Below, piece after piece: positions 24,769 through 31,526 of a stretch of DNA of 31,526 nt. How positions within the stretch are numbered: the first letter of the stretch is position 1; each line of letters starts with the position of its first letter. The stretch is taken from the IMG/VR virus record IMGVR_UViG_3300032046_000136, positions 1-31,526 of that record; one strand, written 5' to 3'. This stretch comes from a virus. The notes beneath the pieces were generated by a model, which saw nothing but the letters and a program-made list of their open reading frames with translations, was not told the origin of the DNA and did not search any database. The position numbers were made by a program, and so were the translations under genes.

Positions 24769-27693
24769 TTAGTTATTAGCAATATATACATGGAAAATTC
24801 TATCATCTTTCTTTTTGTCTGAACATCCATCATCAGTAATACCATTCACAGTATTTCCAACGTAAGGCTGTGACACTATTTTCCACTTACTATTATCAGC
24901 ATTGGCAGTTGCTGCTGTATTCCAAACAAGAGGGCTAATTCCACCAGAAGCTGCATCATTTCCACTCCAATATCCATATTGACCAGGAGAATCAAGATTT
25001 CCATCAACTACTATTCTTAAGCTATATTTTACATTTTCATATTTATTTGTATTGATATTATAGCTTGAATTTCCTGGAAATGTAAGTTCAGTATGTTCTA
25101 CGGCTGTTTTTGGATTTGTTACTGTAGGTTTTTGTATGACGAAATAAGCGCCTGGTTCTAATTTAAATTTATATCCTTCATTTCCAACTGGTCCATTATA
25201 ATTTATGCTATTACCTCCAACCATAATTGCATCATTAAATTGTTGAGATATTTCTACGGTAATATCTCCAGAATTCCATACTTGTAATGCAAATAACCTA
25301 TTAGCGCTTGGTCCGAATTTTAATTTAGCAAAAGTAGGTATTCTAAAGTTTTCTGGAGTTCCAATGTTGTCATATCCTGAATTAACTATTCTATAAATAT
25401 CTATTCCGTCTAAACGTGCCTTGTTATCTTCTGGATTATTAAGCGCAAGAGCAAAATTTTGGTCGTCTAAATTATATACATTAGCATAACGTTCTATTAT
25501 ATTAAACCCAAATCCGTTTGAGCCTCCTGCATAATTTGGTTGTGGATTTGGAGGTGTAGTGAAATAAGTATCCCATACCCATGGCCATGTATATATAAGA
25601 GGCCAATCAGAATATTTCATAAAATATCCATAACCACATTCTACTCTTTGATATTTTTCTCCATTCAAAACAGATGACATTCCTGCTAATAGAGGATGTG
25701 TTCCATTTACATTTGTTGCCCATGGTCCAAGTCCAGTTCCACCAGGCCCAGTTCCTGTCCAATATGGTTCATATCCATTTGCGTATTTTTCTTTCCAAGA
25801 AACATTTCTTTCATATTTATACATATATGTTTTTGATGCCACGAAAGCAATTCTATTTTGAAATCTAGTGCCATTAAATTCTTGTAAACCAAATCCACCA
25901 ACAGGAGTGTCTCCAATAATAGCAGAAGCATCAGTTGGAGAACCAACTAAGTCTCCATCTGAATATCTAGGCTCCTCTATTGGATATGGAGTGCTATTAT
26001 ATGTTCTATCGGTTTGATATCCATATCTTTGTTTGACTGGCATTGCAGGTATATTATATGGTTCTGGATATGAAATAGACCATGGCTTTTCATATGGGAA
26101 TTGACCAATAGCTGAATTATCATTGTTAATTCCAAAATTTGTATTCGTATTAGAATAACTCAATCCATAATGACTTTGAAGTTGCGCTGTTCCTTTTTTA
26201 AATGCTCCAGTATCTCTATATCCTATTGTTTTATTTACGAAAACTCTAAATTGATATGCTGATAACCAAACTCCTTTTTGTGCTGTAGGAACACCATAAA
26301 CATTGGTTTTAAAGCCATTTGGGTCATACATATTTGCTGGCAACTTAAGAACATGACATCCAAATTTTGAATATTGTAATTGAGTTTTCTTTAATCCAAA
26401 TTCATTATACCACGAATATTGAGATTCGTTATCTCTATCAAGGTCATCTGATATTTGAACAACTTCTAAATCTTTTATACCAAATCCCGCATTTGTCATA
26501 TCTCTAATTTGTATCTTAAGAGTATTTGCTGCGTTTTTAGCGGTTGTTGATTCTAATTTTTCTTTACCATATGCAGCTGGAGCAAACATATATGTAGTCC
26601 ATTTTCTTAAATCTAAATTAACAGTAATATCCAATTCAGTATATCCAGTCTGCACTGTCCCCCATGCTGGAACAATATCTACTGGAACTTGATTGTAATA
26701 ATAACAAGGAAACTCTCCAATGTTTGCATTATCACTAGGCGGGAATGGAAAATTATTTAGTATTATTTCATCTTTAGAAAGACCTTGTTTAAATAAATCC
26801 ACTTCAAATACAACTGTTTGATTTCCTACTGGAGCATTATAAATAACAAACTCTCCATTTTCATTTGTTATTGTTACAAACTTAAATTTATCTGGAAGAG
26901 ACAATAAATCTGAATTAGACCTCAAAAATTTTTGGTCTTCAGAGTATGCAATAGGAACTGTTGATGATGGTCCTGTTGATGGGCTGAAGTAAATATTTGA
27001 ACTAGATACTCCACTTAAATTCATATAAAACCTATCCCCATTTTCATCTAATGAGCTTGGGGTAGGAAATTCTTCGCTTGGATTAAAAATTCCTATTGGA
27101 ACATTAGCTAATGGTATTCTAATAGAATTTCCTTCGTCATCTTTTAGTAATTGTATAGCTTCTAATTTTCCAAATAAAATTCCAGTTTTAGCTTCTTGTT
27201 GCGGTATGCTATTTATGGGTGTATTATAAATTTTTAATGTATCTAGCGTTTCATATGTTCTGCTTAATTTAATATTTGCAAACATATCATCTATTTCTTT
27301 TTGCTCAAAGAAAACATAAGTTTGATAACTTAGTGGTATTTGAGTTTGTGCAGTAATAGTAGATGTTACACTATTATTAAATCTTTGTTTAATAGTTTCT
27401 TTTTCGCTATCTGATAATGTTTTATTAATCGTCTGAGTAACGCTATATCCAGTTACAAAGTTATTTGTAGAAGACTCAAGAAGCGTATTTAATTGATAGT
27501 TATATACGCTATTTAATTTCCATATTTCTTTTCCATTATATGTAGAAAAGTATATTGGCTGATTATAATTATTAAATACCAAATACGCAAGTTCTTGCAG
27601 TTGCGGAACTGTTTCTGGCGTTTGATTTGGCGCAAAAGAAAATATAGTTGTGCCAGTTCTTGATTTTTTATATAATATTTCTTCTCTAAGCAT
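24769..27693 (-). CDS. Large baseplate wedge-type protein, 974 aa (possible gp7 counterpart)
   Basis: Third gene of the gp25-gp6 operon, 8 bases after gp6. Residues ~165-310 contain a carboxypeptidase-regulatory-like sandwich (GILFGKLEAIQLL ... IRIPLANVPIGIF ... NENGEFVIYNAPVGNQTVVFEVD). The middle and C-terminal parts are rich in Tyr, Trp, Pro and Gly (SWKEKYANGYEPYW, WPLIYTWPWVW), as expected for a rigid structural protein. No catalytic motif or membrane segment. T4 has gp6 (660 aa), gp7 (1032 aa) and gp8 (334 aa) in a row; here 619, 974 and 336 aa follow one another. The gp7 equivalence is inference from order and length only. Confidence 0.72.
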   Translation of the reverse strand: MLREEILYKKSRTGTTIFSFAPNQTPETVPQLQELAYLVFNNYNQPIYFSTYNGKEIWKLNSVYNYQLNTLLESSTNNFVTGYSVTQTINKTLSDSEKETIKQRFNNSVTSTITAQTQIPLSYQTYVFFEQKEIDDMFANIKLSRTYETLDTLKIYNTPINSIPQQEAKTGILFGKLEAIQLLKDDEGNSIRIPLANVPIGIFNPSEEFPTPSSLDENGDRFYMNLSGVSSSNIYFSPSTGPSSTVPIAYSEDQKFLRSNSDLLSLPDKFKFVTITNENGEFVIYNAPVGNQTVVFEVDLFKQGLSKDEIILNNFPFPPSDNANIGEFPCYYYNQVPVDIVPAWGTVQTGYTELDITVNLDLRKWTTYMFAPAAYGKEKLESTTAKNAANTLKIQIRDMTNAGFGIKDLEVVQISDDLDRDNESQYSWYNEFGLKKTQLQYSKFGCHVLKLPANMYDPNGFKTNVYGVPTAQKGVWLSAYQFRVFVNKTIGYRDTGAFKKGTAQLQSHYGLSYSNTNTNFGINNDNSAIGQFPYEKPWSISYPEPYNIPAMPVKQRYGYQTDRTYNSTPYPIEEPRYSDGDLVGSPTDASAIIGDTPVGGFGLQEFNGTRFQNRIAFVASKTYMYKYERNVSWKEKYANGYEPYWTGTGPGGTGLGPWATNVNGTHPLLAGMSSVLNGEKYQRVECGYGYFMKYSDWPLIYTWPWVWDTYFTTPPNPQPNYAGGSNGFGFNIIERYANVYNLDDQNFALALNNPEDNKARLDGIDIYRIVNSGYDNIGTPENFRIPTFAKLKFGPSANRLFALQVWNSGDITVEISQQFNDAIMVGGNSINYNGPVGNEGYKFKLEPGAYFVIQKPTVTNPKTAVEHTELTFPGNSSYNINTNKYENVKYSLRIVVDGNLDSPGQYGYWSGNDAASGGISPLVWNTAATANADNSKWKIVSQPYVGNTVNGITDDGCSDKKKDDRIFHVYIANN

Positions 27694-27701
27694 AATTTAA
27701 A

Positions 27702-29561
27702 TTAAGCAACTCTTATCAATATATCTTTGCTTGGAAATTTCACTTCAAAAAGAGATAGTGGTGTTCCAAAAATTGTATTATCAATAAAGTCAATTTGAGT
27801 TCTAAATCCACCAGTTTCTACTATAATATTTTTATTCCCAACTGCCTGAGAAATTAAAGTGCTAGAATATCCTCCAGCTTCCATATTATAAAACCTAATA
27901 TCAACAACGTTTATTACACCTGGAACTTCTCTTAAAATATCCGTAAGTTGTGATACATAAATATTTTGATTCATTTCCCATTTCTCTATATCAAGAAAAC
28001 TCTGTATAGCAGATATTGCATTTGATTTTATTTCATTTAGATTAAAATCTTTATTTACAAACAAATCAGCTTCAACTTGAAGATTTACAACCTTTCCATC
28101 ATTTATTTCAATATAATCATTAATCATTCTAAATGGAACTAAAAAGGTAGCTAAGTTATTTTTTATATCACTTGTAGAATTTGAAATAAGAGTTCCATCT
28201 GCAGCTCTTGATAAAATGTATAATTTAACTTTATTGTCTTGTACCTCTCCATGAACTTTAAAAGGCGCTCCAAACTTTCCTGGCATTTGATATGCTCTTG
28301 AAATATAATCTCCAAGAGTTACGGCACGCATTTGACTTGCGAAGTTTGCTGCAATGTTATTTCTAATTTCATCAATAGTTGGAAGTCCAACTCCTCCAAT
28401 AGCTGGAACTGGATTGTTCGCTCGTGCTGAAGCTAAAACTCTTTGGTTCTGTGCTGCATTTGGGCCATTTATAGAAGCATCAATACTAGAAACATCATTC
28501 AATGTATTTGCTCCAACATTACTTAATGTTCCTCCTCCAACTCTATATTTTACGAATATTGTAGAATTTGGTGGAACCATAACACCAAGAGCAGTGTTGT
28601 TTAATATTTTATTAATAGTAATATCGTTAGATGGGCAATCTTCACCTGATAATTGGTCAAAGAAATCAGAATAAGCATCATAATCTCCAGTTCCTCCTCC
28701 GAATGTAATTTTACAAGAACCATCTGTTAAAAATTCTTTTATAAATCTTTTTTCAACTTCTACATATTCCCCTATTCTATAAGAAGAATCTACTGGAGAT
28801 ATACCAGTATCCATAAATATCTTATCAGTGGGAAGAAAATCTACTTCCCAGAATTTGATATTGAAATCATTAAATTCTTGATATGTTGGATTTCTATTCA
28901 TCCCTAAAGATTGAAATATTATAACACTTACTATTTCTAATACATTATTTTCTGGAAGAGTCAATTGATAAAACGGTCCAGATTCTTCTGCTGTAACTTC
29001 TCTTTTAAATATTTTTGTTGCTCCAGCTTTTATTTTTTCACGTTTAATAATACGATATCTAATCAAATCTTGATTTCCATTTAAAATGGGCTGTATTATT
29101 CTATTTGCAATACCAGACTCACTAAAGTCTCTAGAAAAATCTATTTCAGATATTGTTTCAAATACTTGGCCTGCACCTTTAATTTGAACGCCTGGTCTAA
29201 AAATTGGAAGATAATCTGGGTCTGGTCCATTTGCAGTAACAGGAACTTCAATTGTGACATCAGCTAATGTAATGGCTGGCCTAACACCAGGAACTTGATA
29301 GCCTAATGTTTTTGCTAATCTATAAGCCGATTTTCTTTCTGAAATACCGTCAAGAAATAATTCGTTGAATTTTTTATCAGCCACATATGATAATAAATCT
29401 CCAACATAGGCATTAAGCTCTAATAAGGCCATACCAGGAGATGACACATTAAAATCTTGCCATTGTTCTGGAAAAAAGGCTTTTAAGTAGTTAATCAAAT
29501 CTTGTCTGATTGTAGCATAATCTCTACTTAAATAATTTACTTGTACATTTTGAGTTGCCAT
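27702..29561 (-). CDS. gp6: Baseplate wedge protein, T4 gp6 / baseplate J-like, 619 aa
   Basis: The N-terminal segment VNYLSRDYATIRQDLINYLK followed by DFNVSSPGMALLELNAYVGD, then LSYVADKKFNELFLDGISER and the SAYRLAKTLGY helix, is the signature of gp6/J-family baseplate wedges. Length is close to T4 gp6 (660 aa). Gp6 dimers form the inner iris ring around the hub and connect wedges during tail contraction. The C-terminal ~120 residues include a typical J-like end (SFLDIEKWEMNQNIYVSQLT, LREVPGVINVVDI). Eleven bases downstream of the gp25-like gene. Family call is firm. Confidence 0.94.
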   Translation of the reverse strand: MATQNVQVNYLSRDYATIRQDLINYLKAFFPEQWQDFNVSSPGMALLELNAYVGDLLSYVADKKFNELFLDGISERKSAYRLAKTLGYQVPGVRPAITLADVTIEVPVTANGPDPDYLPIFRPGVQIKGAGQVFETISEIDFSRDFSESGIANRIIQPILNGNQDLIRYRIIKREKIKAGATKIFKREVTAEESGPFYQLTLPENNVLEIVSVIIFQSLGMNRNPTYQEFNDFNIKFWEVDFLPTDKIFMDTGISPVDSSYRIGEYVEVEKRFIKEFLTDGSCKITFGGGTGDYDAYSDFFDQLSGEDCPSNDITINKILNNTALGVMVPPNSTIFVKYRVGGGTLSNVGANTLNDVSSIDASINGPNAAQNQRVLASARANNPVPAIGGVGLPTIDEIRNNIAANFASQMRAVTLGDYISRAYQMPGKFGAPFKVHGEVQDNKVKLYILSRAADGTLISNSTSDIKNNLATFLVPFRMINDYIEINDGKVVNLQVEADLFVNKDFNLNEIKSNAISAIQSFLDIEKWEMNQNIYVSQLTDILREVPGVINVVDIRFYNMEAGGYSSTLISQAVGNKNIIVETGGFRTQIDFIDNTIFGTPLSLFEVKFPSKDILIRVA

Positions 29562-29572
29562 TTTTTATATTT

Positions 29573-29959
29573 TTAAAGTGGTGGTAAAATTTGAACGTCT
29601 ATTTCTACAAAATCTGTTAGTCCTGCCATTTCTATTATTGAGTACACTATTTTTGTAGTTAATACATTTGTAGATTCATCAAAGCTAAATATCACATCTT
29701 GAGTTGTAATTTCTGGTATAAAAGTTATTATTTTATCTAGCAAATCAGATTTTAATTTATCTGCAGATATTTCATCCCATGGCTCGAAAATATAGTCATA
29801 TAGGGGTGAATATAGACTGTTATGCATAGGCCTTTGTCTCCTTTTTAGCGTAAGAAGTGCAATAAGGTTAGTTCTAACCTTTTCTGGAGTCGTTTTTGTA
29901 TATCTGTAAATTCCACCCTCAAAAGACTCTGAAAACGGAAATTTTATGCCTATAGCCAT
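29573..29959 (-). CDS. gp25: Baseplate wedge protein, T4 gp25-like (GPW_gp25 family), 128 aa
   Basis: 128 aa against 132 in T4 gp25. It shows the family's SF-x-G start, the TTPEKVRTNLIALLTLKRRQRP segment containing the RRxRP signature, the YIFEP motif and a beta-rich C-terminal half (EIDVQILPPL). Gp25 joins the wedge core with gp6 and helps trigger sheath assembly. First gene of the leftward baseplate operon; a CTATTTATA copy of the late element lies 19 bases upstream. This gene and the gp6-like gene are the strongest evidence for a contractile tail. Confidence 0.93.
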   Translation of the reverse strand: MAIGIKFPFSESFEGGIYRYTKTTPEKVRTNLIALLTLKRRQRPMHNSLYSPLYDYIFEPWDEISADKLKSDLLDKIITFIPEITTQDVIFSFDESTNVLTTKIVYSIIEMAGLTDFVEIDVQILPPL

Positions 29960-29978
29960 ACTTAATTGTTAATTTAAA

Positions 29979-29987
29979 TATAAATAG
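29979..29987 (-). promoter_or_regulatory. Candidate late promoter element (CTATTTATA)
   Basis: An 8-of-9 match on the minus strand, 19 bases before the ATG of the gp25-like gene; it would drive the gp25-gp6-974-aa-336-aa operon. Confidence 0.42.
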
Positions 29988-30054
29988 ATGGCCAAAAAAA
30001 ATAAAGACCTAGAAGACTATTTATCTATATAAAAACAAAAAAGGTTTTTTGCTG

Positions 30055-30064
30055 AATATTTATA
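30055..30064 (+). promoter_or_regulatory. Candidate late promoter element (AATATTTATA)
   Basis: A perfect match only 4 bases before the ATG of the zinc-repeat endonuclease gene. No copy precedes the structural gene that starts inside the endonuclease gene's 3' end, so both may depend on this element. Confidence 0.48.
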
Positions 30065-30068
30065 ATAA

Positions 30069-30998
30069 ATGAAAAAATTAACAAATATAGAATTTATTAA
30101 AAGAGCTAAAGATATACATAGTAATATTTATAATTACTCCCTAGTCGAATATAAAAATTCTCATACAAAAGTGATAATAATATGCCCAGAACATGGCGAG
30201 TTTACGCAGAAACCATATAAGCATCTATCTGGACAAAAGTGCATAAAATGCTCTGGTAAGATTGTTTCATCATTAGATAGTTTTATAAAAAAATCTGTTG
30301 AAATTCATGGTAATAAATATGATTATTCTTTAGTTGATTATAAAAGTAGTTATTGTAAAATACAAATTATTTGTAAAAAACATGGTCCTTTTGAACAAAC
30401 CCCCAATAGTCATTTGGCTAAACATGGCTGCCCATCTTGCAGCAATAAAGCTAAAATCACAAAAGAAAGTTTTATAAAAAGAGCAGTAGAAATTCATGGA
30501 GAAAAATACGATTATTCAAAAATAGAATATGTTTTAAATAATACAGAAAAATTAAAAATAACCTGCTTTGAACATGGTGTGTTTTTTCAATCTTCCGATG
30601 ATCACCTAAACCAAAAACAAGGGTGTCCAAGTTGTAAAGAATCAAAAGGGGAGAGAATTATAGCTAACTTTTTAATAAATAATAATCTTAAATTTATTAA
30701 ACAAAAAACTTTTAAAAGCTGCTTAAATAGTAAAACTGGAAGAAAATTAAAGTTTGATTTTTATTTGCCAGAATATAATATCTGTATTGAATATGATGGG
30801 AAGCAACATTTTACTCCAATTAAAAGATTTGGTGGTGAAAATGGATATAATTCAACTATTTATAGAGATAATATAAAAAATGAATTTTGTGTACTTAATA
30901 AAATAGAATTAATTAGGATTAAGTATAATGAAAGAATTTTAAACAAGTTAAAAAAAATAAAACATGGGAATTTTAAGAATATATCCGACAAAAAATAA
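30069..30998 (+). CDS. Putative homing endonuclease: three zinc-binding repeats plus PD-(D/E)XK (Vsr/DUF559-like) nuclease, 309 aa
   Basis: Three repeats of ~60 residues share F-I-K-x-A-x-x-I-H-G-x-K-Y-D-Y-S and C-x-x-H-G-x-F-x-Q...H-L...G-C-P-x-C. Likely zinc ligands are C39/H42/C58/C61, C102/H105/C121/C124 and C166/H169/C186/C189. Residues ~192-309 form a Vsr/DUF559-type PD-(D/E)XK nuclease with Glu195 (GERIIANFL), Asp230 (FDFYLP), Glu241 and Asp243 (CIEYDGKQHF), Asp267 and Lys285. This mix of DNA-binding zinc units and a Vsr-fold nuclease is typical of free-standing phage endonucleases, possibly mobile. It runs opposite to the gp25 operon, and its last 35 bases overlap the start of the next gene in another frame. 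Homing activity is inference. Confidence 0.85.
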   Translation: MKKLTNIEFIKRAKDIHSNIYNYSLVEYKNSHTKVIIICPEHGEFTQKPYKHLSGQKCIKCSGKIVSSLDSFIKKSVEIHGNKYDYSLVDYKSSYCKIQIICKKHGPFEQTPNSHLAKHGCPSCSNKAKITKESFIKRAVEIHGEKYDYSKIEYVLNNTEKLKITCFEHGVFFQSSDDHLNQKQGCPSCKESKGERIIANFLINNNLKFIKQKTFKSCLNSKTGRKLKFDFYLPEYNICIEYDGKQHFTPIKRFGGENGYNSTIYRDNIKNEFCVLNKIELIRIKYNERILNKLKKIKHGNFKNISDKK

Positions 30999-31526
30999 TT
31001 CCATTGCTTCTGGTGTTTACAGAAACTTTAACGCTGGACAAAATGCTGTTACGGATTTATTTTATGGTGGAGGTGGAACTGATACGGCTCCAGAAAAGAG
31101 AAATTCTTACAGTAGATTTATAGTTCATTTTGACCTTACTGATTTACAAAGCAAAATAGCCAATGTAGATATAAATACAGGGCTGACAATTACATATAAA
31201 CTAAAGATGAAAAACGCTATCCCAAAGGATAAAGTTTTAGAGTCAGAGTATGAATTTGATGTTCTAAATAAGAACATAGCGGCATCATTTGACCTTATTT
31301 GCTTCCCATTAAACAAAGATTGGGATGAAGGTAGGGGTTATGACCTTGGAAAAGAAAACTACCTTGTAAAGCAAGTTGGAAACCCATTAATTACAGGCTA
31401 TTCTAACTGGAATTATGCCACTTCAACAACAGCATGGGATGAGCCTGGCGTTTATACAGACCCAACTGGCTCTACAGCAGTTACATCATATTCAGCTCAA
31501 CATTTCGACCTTGGAAATGAGGATAT
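30964..31526 (+). CDS. Putative tail structural protein, N-terminal 187 residues (runs off window)
   Basis: Open from the ATG at 30964 to the window end. The protein begins MGILRIYPTKNNSIASGVYR and continues FNAGQNAVTDLFYGGGGT and NSYSRFIVHFDLTDLQSKIA. The Arg-Phe-Ile-x-His-Phe-Asp-Leu pattern with a following amphipathic strand resembles DNRLRE/CBM96-like beta-sandwich domains used in surface and tail proteins; moderate resemblance only. Trp/Tyr/Asp-rich segments (DWDEGRGYDLG, SNWNYATSTTAWDEPGVY) fit a virion protein. The start lies 35 bases inside the 3' end of the endonuclease gene, in a different frame, with no Shine-Dalgarno or late element directly before it. No stop is reached, so the length is unknown. 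Confidence 0.78.
   Translation, partial: MGILRIYPTKNNSIASGVYRNFNAGQNAVTDLFYGGGGTDTAPEKRNSYSRFIVHFDLTDLQSKIANVDINTGLTITYKLKMKNAIPKDKVLESEYEFDVLNKNIAASFDLICFPLNKDWDEGRGYDLGKENYLVKQVGNPLITGYSNWNYATSTTAWDEPGVYTDPTGSTAVTSYSAQHFDLGNED

Noticed and set aside
29988-30032. 14-codon rightward ORF (MAKKNKDLEDYLSI)
   Set aside because: Too short to support; overlaps the promoter region of the gp25-like operon. It could be a remnant of a gene start, but nothing shows it.
3742-30064. Calling the recurring element a standard T4 late promoter
   Set aside because: T4 late boxes read TATAAATA on the coding strand; here the coding strand reads TATTTATA. Reported as a separate candidate instead.
31125-31316. 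63-codon leftward frame near the right end
   Set aside because: Antisense to the well-supported structural gene running off the window.
1-31526. Alternative genetic code because TAG is never used as a terminator
   Set aside because: All genes read cleanly with the standard code and have no in-frame TAG or TGA to be recoded; A/T bias and a preference for TAA explain the pattern.

Overview
The window is a piece of a large, strongly A+T-rich tailed-phage genome of the T4-like, contractile-tail kind. The main evidence is a GPW/gp25-like baseplate wedge gene beside a gp6/baseplate-J gene, a T4-style recombination and replication set (Mre11-Rad50, DnaG-type primase, RuvC-type resolvase, superfamily 2 helicase), and free-standing homing-endonuclease genes. 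Host assignment is inference. Start codons lack Shine-Dalgarno sequences and sit in A/T-rich contexts such as AAATTATG, and one gene resembles the Hc1/histone-H1-like proteins common in Bacteroidota, so a Bacteroidota (for example Flavobacteriales-type) host is the best guess. I found no tRNA, rRNA, CRISPR array, integrase or transposase. Nearly all genes end in TAA, one in TGA, none in TAG.

Layout. Bases 1-11009 are a DNA-metabolism block, mostly leftward: primase, a single-chain Mre11-Rad50 fusion, a 66-aa protein, an AT-hook protein, a Cas4/RecB-like nuclease with a terminator, a 136-aa unknown, an Hc1-like protein and an SNF2-family helicase. A RuvC-like resolvase lies just upstream of this block. 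Two rightward genes interrupt it: an unknown 240-aa gene at 3758 and a GIY-YIG endonuclease at 9773, each overlapping the 3' end of its leftward neighbour. Bases 11094-15541 hold four leftward virion-type genes that share terminal modules. Bases 15680-21420 hold three rightward tail/baseplate genes: a gpI-like 813-aa protein, a 593-aa multidomain protein and a repeat-rich fibre. A bidirectional terminator at 21423-21453 separates them from the leftward baseplate operon (21452-29959), read in the order gp25, gp6, 974 aa, 336 aa, 185 aa, 265 aa, 291 aa. On the right, a rightward endonuclease with three zinc-binding repeats (30069) overlaps the start of a structural gene that runs off the window (30964-31526).

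Regulation. The most useful unlabelled signal is a short element, AATATTTATA or a near match, found 4-20 bases before the start codon of at least nine genes or operons on both strands, always in the same orientation relative to the gene. It marks virion genes, both endonuclease genes and the lone 240-aa gene, and is absent from the replication operon. I read it as a candidate late promoter. It is the reverse complement of the classical T4 late TATAAATA box. Three factor-independent terminators fit the operon boundaries.

Other points worth attention are the Mre11-Rad50 fusion with a His-to-Gln change in the first metal-binding motif, the three-repeat zinc endonuclease between a candidate promoter and a structural gene, and seven perfect 9-bp repeats in one tail gene.
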